Below are positions 42,033 through 50,059 of a stretch of 64,000 bases of DNA, piece after piece. The translations under genes were made by a program, and so were the position numbers. Numbering within the stretch: position 1 is the first letter of the stretch; every line of letters starts with the position of its first letter. The notes under the pieces were generated by a model, which searched no databases, had not been told where the DNA came from, and worked only from the letters and a program-made list of their open reading frames with translations. This DNA comes from Rhodovarius crocodyli (GTDB lineage Bacteria > Pseudomonadota > Alphaproteobacteria > Acetobacterales > Acetobacteraceae), in the NCBI RefSeq assembly GCF_004005855.1, contig NZ_SACL01000009.1, forward strand, positions 62,001 through 126,000, written 5' to 3'.

Positions 42033-42671
42033 CTATGTCGAACCCTCTTTGGTCGCTTGGGGAAGATGTCGCCAGACCCATGGCCTGGTCTCCTGGTCTC
42101 GCTCCTGCCAGGTCGTTATCTCAGCCAGGCGCTTTCGTGTCTGCGCCAACTCGTCCAACCCTTCCAATAACGCTTCCCGGCGTAACGGCGGGATATCGAA
42201 GGGGTATGACGTCCCTCCGGGTGAGATCACCATTCGGTTGATCAGATCGACCGTGAATGGAGCGCCTTGCACCGCCTGTCGCGCCAGTTCTTCCACCGTC
42301 CTGGCAGACAACGTGACGGGTAGCATGCCGTTCTGATAGCAATTGCCCTGAAATATGTCGCCGAATCCCTCGGCGATCACGCAGCGCAGCCCTACTCCCC
42401 TCAGCGCCCAGACCGCACCCTCCCGCGATGAGCCACAACCAAAGTTCGCACCGGCGATCAGGATGGGCGCGCCCCGGAACGCCGGGCGATTGAGGATGAA
42501 ATCCGGGTTCTCGGCGCCATCCGCGCCATAGCGCAGTGGCTCGAACGCGAACTGCCCCATCGTCTCCCTGGCCGTACCGGTCAAGCGATGGATGGGGATG
42601 ATCACGTCGGTGTCGATATTGGGCTGCATCAGCGGAGCGGCCGCGCCGGTCACGGTGGTGAAGGGTGTCAT
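42033..42671 (-). CDS. LeuD-like small subunit of an aconitase-superfamily hydro-lyase (copy 1)
   Basis: A 212-residue swivel-domain protein: NIDTDVIIPIHRLTG, the FGCGSSREGAVWAL loop that positions substrate, and FGDIFQGNCYQNGMLPVTL. It matches LeuD, but dimethylmaleate hydratase and related small subunits share this fold. Overlaps its large subunit by four bases. Because the operon also holds PrpF- and PrpB-type genes and a receptor, a catabolic hydratase is more likely than leucine biosynthesis; the second LeuC/LeuD pair at 50060 accompanies a LeuB. The 147 bases between it and the SMP-30 gene hold no gene. Confidence 0.82.
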   Translation of the reverse strand: MTPFTTVTGAAAPLMQPNIDTDVIIPIHRLTGTARETMGQFAFEPLRYGADGAENPDFILNRPAFRGAPILIAGANFGCGSSREGAVWALRGVGLRCVIAEGFGDIFQGNCYQNGMLPVTLSARTVEELARQAVQGAPFTVDLINRMVISPGGTSYPFDIPPLRREALLEGLDELAQTRKRLAEITTWQERDQETRPWVWRHLPQATKEGST

Positions 42672-44068
42672 GCGCCCAGCCTCCGCACGTCAGTGAGGGT
42701 ACCGGTCACCGCCGCGGCCGCCGCCATGGCGGGGCCCATCAGATGGGTGCGCGCACCCGGCCCCTGCCGGCCGACGAAATTGCGGTTGGAGGTGGATGCA
42801 CAGCGCGCCCCCTCCGGCACGCGCTCTCCATTGGCCGCGACGCACAGGCTGCACCCCGGTTCGCGCCACTCGAAACCGGCGCCGAGGAACACAGCATCCA
42901 GCCCCTCGGCCTCCGCCTGGCGCTTGACTGCCTCGGAGCCCGGCACGATCCAGGCACGGACACCCGGTGCCACCTTGCGGCCGCGCGCAACGGCCGCTGC
43001 CTCGCGCAGGTCCCCGATGCGGGAATTGGTGCAGGAGCCGATGAAGACCCAGTCGACCGGGGTGCCGGCGATGGGCCGGCCGGCGTCGAGCCCCATATAG
43101 TCCAGCGCCTTGCCCCAGGCCGCGCGCCGGTCGGCATCGGGCGCCTGCTCGGGGGCGGGAATGGCGGCGTCGATGGCGATGGTGTGCTCTGGGCTGGTGC
43201 CCCAGCTGACGGTGGGCGCCACAGCAGATGCGTCTATCACCACCTCCCGGTCGAACACCGCATCCTCGTCGCTGACCAGGTCGCGCCATGCGGCGACGGC
43301 CCGCTCGAACATCTCGCCCTGGGGCGCATAGGGACGGCCGGCAATATAGGCGAAGGTCGTCTCGTCTGGCGCCACGAAGCCCATCTTGGCGCCCAGCTCG
43401 ATGGCCATGTTGCAGATGGTCATCCGGCCTTCGACCGGTAGAGCGCGGATCGCTTCGCCCGCAAATTCCACCGCGTGGCCGGTGCCGCCATCGGCGCCGA
43501 TCCTGCCCACCAGATGCAGTACCAGGTCCTTGGGCGACACGCCCGGGCCCGGCCGCCCCTCGAAACGCACCCGCATGGCGCGCGGCTTGCGCTGGCGCAG
43601 CACCTGGGTGGCCAGCACATGCACCAGTTCCGTGGAGCCAATGCCGAAGGCGAGCGCGCCGAGGCCGCCATTGGTGCAGGTGTGGCTGTCGCCGCAGACC
43701 AGGGTGGTGCCCGGCAGGGTGATGCCCATCTCCGGCCCCATCACATGCACGATGCCCTGGCCGATCTGGCCCAGGTCAAAGAAGTCGATGCCGTTGCGTG
43801 CCGCGCCGTCGCGCAGGCCGGACCACAGTTTCTCGCCGGGGCCATAGCTGTCGCCGCGCCGGCCGGGCGCGGTGGACACGGCATGGTCCGGCGTGGCGAA
43901 GGCGAGTTTCGGGGCGGCGGCGGCCAAGCCCCGAGAGCGCATCTCCTCCATGGCGCGCCAGCCAGACAGATCGTGCAGCAGCACCCGGTCGACATGCAGC
44001 AGCCACCAGCCATCGCCGAGATCGGCGATCACATGCGGGTCCCACAGCTTGTCCAGCAGCGTGGCCAT
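42668..44068 (-). CDS. LeuC-like large subunit of an aconitase-superfamily hydro-lyase (copy 1)
   Basis: A 466-residue [4Fe-4S] enzyme with cluster cysteines in IGSCTNSRIGDL and GCSLCVAANGE, and the family segments VCGDSHTCTNGGLGALAFGIG and SNRNFVGRQGPGARTHL (most LeuC proteins have Glu at the FVG position). Starts MATLLDKLWDPHVI at 44068, overlapping the lyase stop in a TAATG junction. Together with the small subunit it would hydrate an unsaturated diacid or isomerise a hydroxy diacid; the substrate is set by unknown side-pocket residues. Confidence 0.84.
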   Translation of the reverse strand: MATLLDKLWDPHVIADLGDGWWLLHVDRVLLHDLSGWRAMEEMRSRGLAAAAPKLAFATPDHAVSTAPGRRGDSYGPGEKLWSGLRDGAARNGIDFFDLGQIGQGIVHVMGPEMGITLPGTTLVCGDSHTCTNGGLGALAFGIGSTELVHVLATQVLRQRKPRAMRVRFEGRPGPGVSPKDLVLHLVGRIGADGGTGHAVEFAGEAIRALPVEGRMTICNMAIELGAKMGFVAPDETTFAYIAGRPYAPQGEMFERAVAAWRDLVSDEDAVFDREVVIDASAVAPTVSWGTSPEHTIAIDAAIPAPEQAPDADRRAAWGKALDYMGLDAGRPIAGTPVDWVFIGSCTNSRIGDLREAAAVARGRKVAPGVRAWIVPGSEAVKRQAEAEGLDAVFLGAGFEWREPGCSLCVAANGERVPEGARCASTSNRNFVGRQGPGARTHLMGPAMAAAAAVTGTLTDVRRLGA

Positions 44069-44940
44069 TACTTCGCATCCTCGGGATCGCGGAAGCGGGT
44101 GCGCAGCGCGTCCCACTCATCGGCACCCCAGCGGCGGAAGCGTTCCCGCACCGAGGGCGCGCCGGCCGAGGAAGGCGGCTGGTCTGTCTCCCGCACCACG
44201 CGAAGGGTCTCGTCGCACACCTGCATGATCGCGCTCAGCAGCAGGCTGGGCATGATGGTCAGGCGGTAGCCCATGGCTTCCGCGTCGGCCAGGGACATAT
44301 CCGGCGTTTTGCCGCCGCGCACCATGTTCAGCAGGCAGGGGCCGCGCACCTGGCGGGGGATGGCGGCCACCTCCTCCATGCTGCGGGCGGCCTCGACGAA
44401 GGCCATGTCGGCGCCGGCCTCCAGCGCCAGGTTGGCCCGCGCGATGGCTTCCTCCATGCCCATCACCGCGCCGGCATCGGTGCGGGCGATGATGAGAAAA
44501 TCCGGGTCCCGTCGCGCGGCGACAGCGGCGCGGATCTTGGCCACGTACTCCTCGCGCGGGATGATCTCCTTGTCGTCCAGGTGCCCGCATTTCTTCGGGA
44601 AGCCCTGGTCCTCCAGGTGCAGGCCGGCGATGCCGGCGCGCTCATATTCCTGCACCGTGCGGGTCACGTTCAGCTCATTGCCGTAACCGGTATCGGCATC
44701 CGCGATCACCGGCACATCGACCGAGCGCGCGATCAGCGCGCCGTTGGCGGCCATCTCGCTCATCGTCAGCAGCCCGTAATCAGGGTAGCCGAGCGAGGCG
44801 GAGGTGCCGGCCCCGGTCATGTAGACGGCCGGAAACCCAGCCTGGGCCGCCAGCTTGGCGGTGATGCCGTCATACACGCCGGGCGCGCGCACCATGGTGG
44901 GTGCGGCCAGCAGCGCGCGCAGCTTGGATGTCTGGGTCAC
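44068..44940 (-). CDS. Isocitrate lyase/PEP mutase family lyase (PrpB / dimethylmalate lyase-like)
   Basis: A 290-residue TIM-barrel enzyme. Metal-binding DADTGYG at about residue 83 and the catalytic-loop KKCGH at about residue 117 mark the active lyase subgroup (methylisocitrate lyase, 2,3-dimethylmalate lyase, oxaloacetate decarboxylase). The presence of the loop Cys favours C-C bond cleavage over the hydrolase branch. Overlaps the SDR gene by four bases. It would cleave the product of the adjacent hydratase, releasing pyruvate or a related keto acid. Confidence 0.87.
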   Translation of the reverse strand: MTQTSKLRALLAAPTMVRAPGVYDGITAKLAAQAGFPAVYMTGAGTSASLGYPDYGLLTMSEMAANGALIARSVDVPVIADADTGYGNELNVTRTVQEYERAGIAGLHLEDQGFPKKCGHLDDKEIIPREEYVAKIRAAVAARRDPDFLIIARTDAGAVMGMEEAIARANLALEAGADMAFVEAARSMEEVAAIPRQVRGPCLLNMVRGGKTPDMSLADAEAMGYRLTIMPSLLLSAIMQVCDETLRVVRETDQPPSSAGAPSVRERFRRWGADEWDALRTRFRDPEDAK

Positions 44941-45791
44941 GAGACGCTCTCCGTGGGTCGCAGATAGGCATGGTCGGGCGAGGCGCCGCCGACCGGGCGG
45001 CCGGCCACCGCGCCGCCATCGACGGACAGGATGGTGCCGGTGATGAAGCGGGCCTCGTCACTGGCGAGGTAGCGGACCGCATGGCCCACATCCCAGCCAT
45101 TGCCCTCGGTGGTCAGCAGCGAACGGGCGCGACGCAGCGCGCGCTTCTCGGCAGACATGCCGTTGGCGGAGACCATGGGCGTGTAGACCATGCCGGGGGC
45201 TACGCAGTTCACGCGGATCCCCTCCGGCCCGTGGTGCGCCGCCATGGCGCGGGTCATGCCCACCACCGCGCCCTTGGAGGCAGGGTAGAGCAGGCTGGGG
45301 TGCCCGCCCATCAGCCCGGCCACGGAGGCGATGTTCACGATCGCCCCGCGCCCCAGCTCGCGCATCGGCGGGATGGCATGGCGGGCCATCAGCATCATGG
45401 CCGTGACATTCACGCGCATCGCCTGGTCCCAGCCTTCGAGGTCCAGATCCACGGCACTTCCCGGCGGACCGCCCACGCCCACATTGTTCACCAGGATATC
45501 GACGCGCCCCCAGCGCGACAGCGTGGCCGCCACGACGTCACGGCACGAGGCATCCCGGGTGACATCGCATTCCAGCACCGCGGCCTGGCCGCCCTCGGCC
45601 TCGATCATGCGGCGCGTGGCCTCGGCCCAATCCGCCTGGCTGTCGATCAGGCCGACGCGCGCCCCGGCGCGGGCCAGCAGGATGGCGGCGGCGCGGCCAT
45701 TGCCGATGCCGGGCCCGCGCGAGCCCGCGCCGGTCACGAGCGCGACACGGCCGGCCAGGCTGGCCTCGGCCGCTTTCGGTTCGGTGTCCAT
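44937..45791 (-). CDS. Short-chain dehydrogenase/reductase
   Basis: A 284-residue Rossmann enzyme. Cofactor loop GAGSRGPGIGNGRA (a widened form of TGxxxGxG), NNVG motif, and the catalytic Ser in NIASVAG and YPASKG pair (Tyr and Lys). The C-terminal TGTILSVDGGAVAG is typical. NAD-type preference is suggested by the acidic residue at the end of strand two (LIDSQ). It lies four bases after the receptor gene. It would oxidise or reduce a hydroxy/keto intermediate of the pathway. Confidence 0.87.
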   Translation of the reverse strand: MDTEPKAAEASLAGRVALVTGAGSRGPGIGNGRAAAILLARAGARVGLIDSQADWAEATRRMIEAEGGQAAVLECDVTRDASCRDVVAATLSRWGRVDILVNNVGVGGPPGSAVDLDLEGWDQAMRVNVTAMMLMARHAIPPMRELGRGAIVNIASVAGLMGGHPSLLYPASKGAVVGMTRAMAAHHGPEGIRVNCVAPGMVYTPMVSANGMSAEKRALRRARSLLTTEGNGWDVGHAVRYLASDEARFITGTILSVDGGAVAGRPVGGASPDHAYLRPTESVS

Positions 45792-45795
45792 CGCC

Positions 45796-46761
45796 TCAAT
45801 CCGCCGTCACATTGGCCGCGCGGGCGGCCTCGCCCCACTGCGCCAGCTCGCTGCGGACGAAATCCGCGAACTGCTCGGTCGAGAGCGGGCGCGGCTCGCT
45901 GCCGCCGGCGCGCACGGTGTTCAGCACCATCTCCAGCCGCCCGGCAGCCTGCATCTGGGCGTTGATCGCCTCCACGACAGCAGGCGGGGTGGCCGCGGGG
46001 GCGAATAGCGCGCTCCAGGTCACGACCTGGAAGCCGGGGAAACCCTGCTCCGCCACGGTGGGCACCTCGGGCATGCCGGCGAAGCGCTCCAGGCTGGATA
46101 CCGCCAGCGGACGGACATGCCCGTCGCGGATCTGCGGCGTCAGCAGCGTGCCGGCGTCGATCATCAGCTGCACCTCACCCGACAGCAGCGCGGTGAGCGC
46201 GGCGGGAGAGCCGCGATAGGGAATGTGCAGCAGCTCCATGCCCGTGCGGGCTGCCAGCATCTCCATCGCCAGATGCGCGGTGATGCCCGTGCCGCCGGAA
46301 CCGAAGGAGACCCGGCCGGGCCGCGCCTTGGCATAGGCCACCAGCTCCGGCAGGTTCGTGACCGGCAGGGCCTTGTTGGCCACCAGGTACAGCCGGCTGG
46401 CCGCCCCCAGCGCCACCGGCGCGAAGTCCCGCATCGTGTCATAGGGCAGGCGGCGGTAGATGGCGGGGTTGATCGTCATCTGGCCGCTGGTGCCGAACAG
46501 CAGGGTGTGGCCATCGGCCTCGGCGGTCTTCACCGCCTCAGCGCCGATGATGCCGTTGGCGCCGGAGCGGTTGTCCACCACCACCGGTTGGCCCCAGGCC
46601 TGTTGCAGGGCGGCGGCATAGGCGCGCGCGGTCACGTCCACCGTCTGTCCGGGCGGATAGCCCACGACGATGCGCACGGCGCGCTGCGGAAAGGCGGGCT
46701 GGGCGCGCAGCGCGGGCGCGGCCAGCAGGGAACAGGCGATCAGGGCGCGGCGCTGCATCAC
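45796..46761 (-). CDS. TTT-family (Bug/TctC) periplasmic receptor 3
   Basis: A 321-residue secreted receptor with signal MMQRRALIACSLLAAPALRAQ, then FPQRAVRIVVGYPPGQTVDVTARAYA, DNRSGANGIIGAEAVKTAEADG and LHIPYRGSPAALTALLSGEVQLM. In place of the usual PGGxxD loop it has PPGQTVD, so ligand contacts may differ from receptors 1, 2 and 4. Its start overlaps the PrpF stop by four bases; it is the capture component of the PrpF-LeuCD-lyase operon. Confidence 0.88.
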   Translation of the reverse strand: MMQRRALIACSLLAAPALRAQPAFPQRAVRIVVGYPPGQTVDVTARAYAAALQQAWGQPVVVDNRSGANGIIGAEAVKTAEADGHTLLFGTSGQMTINPAIYRRLPYDTMRDFAPVALGAASRLYLVANKALPVTNLPELVAYAKARPGRVSFGSGGTGITAHLAMEMLAARTGMELLHIPYRGSPAALTALLSGEVQLMIDAGTLLTPQIRDGHVRPLAVSSLERFAGMPEVPTVAEQGFPGFQVVTWSALFAPAATPPAVVEAINAQMQAAGRLEMVLNTVRAGGSEPRPLSTEQFADFVRSELAQWGEAARAANVTAD

Positions 46762-47948
46762 AGTGCCTCCTCAAGCGTATGGGGCGCCATGACGGAGGCC
46801 GGCACATAGGCCGTGCCCTGCATCAGGCGGCGGGCGGTGCGGCGGAAGGCCAGCCGCTCGAAGGCGACGTTGTCCGGGGCGATGCCGGGGGCGGCGCGCA
46901 CCACCACCTCCATCACGCCGAGCGGATGGCCGATGCGCAGCGTGTCCGCGTTGCGGTGGCGTGTGGCGGCATGCACCGTGGTGCCCGGGATGCGGGACAT
47001 GGCGGCGGTGCACATGCTGCCGGTGCCGGCCATGCTCTCATGGCACTTGTTGTAGAAAATCAGCCGGGCCTGGAGGTCCATCGCCTCGGCCGCCACGGGG
47101 CGGGACTGGCTGTCGGTGTAGGGCGCGGGCGGGGCGACCAGCACCATCAGCGGCAAGGCGGGCGATTGTGCCTCCGCCTCCCGCCAGTCGGTCGCCAGGC
47201 CGATCATCGCAGCCGCCTTGCCGCGCAGTTCGCGCAGCGTGGCGATCAGCGCCGCATCGGCATCGATGGTGGTGGGAAGCTCGCTGCCGGTCAGGCCCAG
47301 ATCGGCAGCCGCCACGAAGACGCAGGGGTTGGCCACGTCGCCGATGCTGGCGCGGATGCGCCGCCCGTCCTCCAGCGCGATCTCGTCCCGCACTTGGCCC
47401 GTCGGCAGGGGGCGCCCGGTCTTGGCACCGGTGGTGGCGCGGTAGTCGAGCAGGATCTCGGCCCCCGTGCCGGGCGCGCCGGGGATCGCCAGATCGCCCT
47501 CCACCACCGCGCGCCCGTCGCGCACCGGCACATGCGCGATCAGAATCTTGCCGGTGTTGGTGTTGAAGATGCGGACCTGGGTGATGCCGTCCCGCGCCTC
47601 GACCATGCCTTCATCAATCGCGAAGGGGCCGACGCCGGCGGAGATGTTGCCGCAATTGCTGGTGAAGACGACGAGCCCGCGCCCGGGCGGGACAATGCCA
47701 TAGGTATAGTCGATATCGGCATCCGGCCGGGCGGAGGGCGACACGATCGCCAGCTTGGCCGTCACCAGCCGCGAACCGCCGAGCCCATCGATCTGCAGCA
47801 GGTCCTCGCTGCCCACCAGCGCCTTCAGCAGCGCGTCACGGGCGGCGCCCGGCGGCGGCAGATCCTGGCCGCGGAAGTACAGCCCCTTGCTGGTGCCGCC
47901 GCGCATCAGGGTGCAGCGCACGGCGTGCTGCGGGTGTTGTCCCGGCAT
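46758..47948 (-). CDS. PrpF family isomerase (methylaconitate / 4-oxalomesaconate type)
   Basis: A 396-residue protein of the two-domain diaminopimelate-epimerase-like fold. Family markers: LMRGGTSKGLYFRGQDLP at the N-terminus, DIDYTYGIV, the catalytic Cys in TSNCGNISAGVG at about residue 103, and KCHESMAGTGSMC. PrpF isomerises the double bond of 2-methylaconitate; relatives act on oxalomesaconate or dimethylmaleate-type diacids. First gene of the operon, with GAGGAAA before the ATG at 47948, facing the GntR/UTRA gene across the inverted-repeat operator. Confidence 0.88.
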   Translation of the reverse strand: MPGQHPQHAVRCTLMRGGTSKGLYFRGQDLPPPGAARDALLKALVGSEDLLQIDGLGGSRLVTAKLAIVSPSARPDADIDYTYGIVPPGRGLVVFTSNCGNISAGVGPFAIDEGMVEARDGITQVRIFNTNTGKILIAHVPVRDGRAVVEGDLAIPGAPGTGAEILLDYRATTGAKTGRPLPTGQVRDEIALEDGRRIRASIGDVANPCVFVAAADLGLTGSELPTTIDADAALIATLRELRGKAAAMIGLATDWREAEAQSPALPLMVLVAPPAPYTDSQSRPVAAEAMDLQARLIFYNKCHESMAGTGSMCTAAMSRIPGTTVHAATRHRNADTLRIGHPLGVMEVVVRAAPGIAPDNVAFERLAFRRTARRLMQGTAYVPASVMAPHTLEEAL

Positions 47949-47981
47949 GATCGTTTCCTCGCTCTTCTACCGGGACCATAG

Positions 47982-48019
47982 ACCTGTTATGATGAGTCAC
48001 GCAACCTATCATGACAGGT
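47982..48019. promoter_or_regulatory. Large inverted repeat, putative GntR/UTRA operator
   Basis: ACCTGTTATGAT (47982-47993) is inverted as ATCATGACAGGT (48008-48019) with one mismatch in twelve and a 14-base spacer. It fills the space between PrpF and the divergent regulator and covers a possible regulator start at 48011, which is why the ATG at 48032 is preferred. The position suits repression of both promoters. Confidence 0.72.
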
Positions 48020-48031
48020 TTTGAGCCAACG

Positions 48032-48808
48032 ATGGATCCCGAGCTGGAAAAGCGCGACCTGCCCCTCTATCGCACGGTGCTGGACACCCTGCGGGAGGAC
48101 ATGCACGAAGGCCGCCTGCCGGTGGGCGCCGTCCTGCCCAGCGAGAAAGAGTTGGGGACGCGTTTTGGCGTGTCCCGCATCACGGTGCGGCGGGCGATGG
48201 ACACTCTGGCGCAGGAAGGGTTGATTCACCGCAGCGCAGGCCGCGCCGCCCGGGTGGCGGAGCCGCGCCTGGTGCAGTCCGTCACGGCGCTGGAGGATGC
48301 GTCGGTGGCGCTGCACCTGGTGCGCGGCACGCGGGTGGAGCTGCTGGGCTTCGAATGGCAGCTGGCGGACGGCATGGTGGCCCGCGCGCTGCAGATCGAG
48401 GAAGGTGAGCAGGTCTTGTGCGTGACGCGCCTGCGCCGCCATGAGGAAGCACCGGTCTTCCATACCGTGAACTATGTGCCGGCGCCGATCGGCGCGCTGC
48501 TGAACCGCCGCGCCTTGGAATCCACGGCCTTTCAGGAAGTGCTGGCGGCGGCGGGCTTCGTGACCGTCAGTACGGAACGCCAGATGGGAGCCGCCCCATG
48601 CCCAAAGTCGGTGGCCGCGCGGCTCGGCCTGCGGACCGGTGCGCCCACTTTCCGCATGGAGCGCCTGACGCGCGATGTCACCGGCCGGCCGCTGCACCTG
48701 CTGATCGGCCATTGGCGCTGGGACCGCTTCGCGATGCGGCTCGTCTCGCGCTCCGGGGCGGGGATCAACGAGGTCACGCTCAGCGAGTTCGTCACGGAAA
48801 CCGAGTAG
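48032..48808 (+). CDS. GntR family regulator, HutC/UTRA subfamily
   Basis: About 258 residues from the ATG at 48032 (an in-frame ATG at 48011 lies in the operator). Winged helix: LPVGAVLPSEKELGTRFGVSRITVRRAMDTLAQEGLIHRSAGRAARVAEP. The UTRA domain (about 95-250) has the chorismate-lyase-like pattern ALQIEEGEQVLCVTRLRRHEEAPVFHTVNYVP and LIGHWRWDRFAMRL. UTRA regulators sense a small pathway intermediate. Divergent from the PrpF operon, which it very likely controls. Confidence 0.88.
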   Translation: MDPELEKRDLPLYRTVLDTLREDMHEGRLPVGAVLPSEKELGTRFGVSRITVRRAMDTLAQEGLIHRSAGRAARVAEPRLVQSVTALEDASVALHLVRGTRVELLGFEWQLADGMVARALQIEEGEQVLCVTRLRRHEEAPVFHTVNYVPAPIGALLNRRALESTAFQEVLAAAGFVTVSTERQMGAAPCPKSVAARLGLRTGAPTFRMERLTRDVTGRPLHLLIGHWRWDRFAMRLVSRSGAGINEVTLSEFVTETE

Positions 48809-48904
48809 CGGTCACCGCCGGAGAGGCGGACCAGCTGCGCCACTCCATGGTGACGCTCAAGTTCACGGGCTGCATCTCCGGTTCGTGAGAAGCTGATCAG
48901 CGGA

Positions 48905-49030
48905 ATGGTGGTGCGGCGCGCCTGCGCTGCCCGTGGCTCGCAGGCCGAGTTGAAGCAGCGGATCAGGGATGTGTGCCAGACGGGGGGGGGGCGATACGGC
49001 TACCGCCGGGTCCAGGTGCCGCGTCGGCGG
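48905..49030 (+). pseudogene. Fragment of an IS3-family OrfB transposase
   Basis: Residues ELKQRIRDVCQTGGGRYGYRRVQV match the conserved N-terminal region of IS3-group OrfB (typically QTRVRYGYRRVH), but the DDE core is absent. A run of ten G (48982-48991) replaces the expected Arg-Val codons. The surrounding bases 48809-49056 hold nothing else; a CCGCC-N5-GGCGG hairpin lies just after the regulator stop. This is an old insertion-sequence scar between the GntR/UTRA and receptor-4 genes. Confidence 0.65.
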
Positions 49031-49056
49031 GTGAACTCGGCAGCGCGCTGTCCTGG

Positions 49057-50037
49057 TCAGCGCCGCGATGTGCGCTGCCAGTTCCGAATGGATTCCGTCA
49101 GCACCACACGCTCATGCGCGATCTTGGCCGCGAATTCCGCGGGGGTGGTGGGGTCGGTCTCGAAGCCGGAGGCGGTCAGGCGCTGCTTTACCGTCTCATC
49201 GCGCAGTGCCACCCCCATGGCGGCATTGGCCTTCTCGATCACCTCGGGCGCCAGCCCGGCCGGGCCGAACAGGCCGACCCAGCTGGTGACATCGAAGCCC
49301 GGGAAGCCGCTTTCGGCAAAGGTCGGCAGATCCGGCAGGGCGACGGACCGCCGTGCGCCGGTACTGGCGATATAGCGCGCCTTGCCCGCATTCACCGCCG
49401 GCTGCGCGGAGGATACCGTGATGCAGGCCACCTGCAGATTGCCCGCCGCCACGTCGTTGGAGGCCTCGGCGCCGCTGCGATAGGGCACATGTTCCACCGG
49501 CACGCCGCTGCGCTGGCCCAGCAATTCCCCGGAGAGATGCCCGGCACTGCCGATGCCGGAAGAACCGAAGATCACCGGCCGCCCGCTCTCCCGCGCCTCA
49601 TCCACGAAGCCCGGCAGGGTGGTGGCGCGATACTGGTCGGAGACGATCCAGACCCAGGGCTGAATGGTCACACCCGAGATGTAGCTGAACGCGGTCTCAT
49701 AGTTGATCGGAATGTTGGGCTGAAGCAGCGGGTTGATCAGGTGGTTCGGGCTGTCGAACATCAGCGTGTAGCCATCCGCCTCCGACCGTGCGACGGCCAC
49801 GGCGCCGATGGTGCCGCCCGCGCCCGTGCGGTTCTCGATGACGACGGACTGGCCCAGTGCTTCCGACATCTTCGGCTGGATCAGCCGCGCCACCGTGTCG
49901 GCGGCGCCGCCCGCGCCGAAGTTGACGATCAGCCGCACCGTGCGGTTCGGGTAGGCACCCTGGGCCAGCGCGGGCGCGGCCAGGCAGGTGGACGCGGTAA
50001 CCCCCAGCAGCGCCTGGCGCCGCGAAATCCTTATCAT
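49057..50037 (-). CDS. TTT-family (Bug/TctC) periplasmic receptor 4
   Basis: A 326-residue receptor with signal MIRISRRQALLGVTASTCLAAPALAQ, followed by YPNRTVRLIVNFGAGGAADTVAR, ENRTGAGGTIGAVAVARSEADGYTL and EHVPYRSGAEASNDVAAGNLQ. The first loop is NFGAGGAAD in place of PWAPGG, again a variant. It is the last gene of the LeuB-LeuC-LeuD operon, 22 bases after LeuD. The pairing of a leucine-type enzyme set with a carboxylate receptor is unexpected for a biosynthetic operon. Its 3' end borders the IS3 fragment. Confidence 0.88.
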   Translation of the reverse strand: MIRISRRQALLGVTASTCLAAPALAQGAYPNRTVRLIVNFGAGGAADTVARLIQPKMSEALGQSVVIENRTGAGGTIGAVAVARSEADGYTLMFDSPNHLINPLLQPNIPINYETAFSYISGVTIQPWVWIVSDQYRATTLPGFVDEARESGRPVIFGSSGIGSAGHLSGELLGQRSGVPVEHVPYRSGAEASNDVAAGNLQVACITVSSAQPAVNAGKARYIASTGARRSVALPDLPTFAESGFPGFDVTSWVGLFGPAGLAPEVIEKANAAMGVALRDETVKQRLTASGFETDPTTPAEFAAKIAHERVVLTESIRNWQRTSRR

Positions 50038-50059
50038 GACGTTTCCCTCGTTTTTCTTG

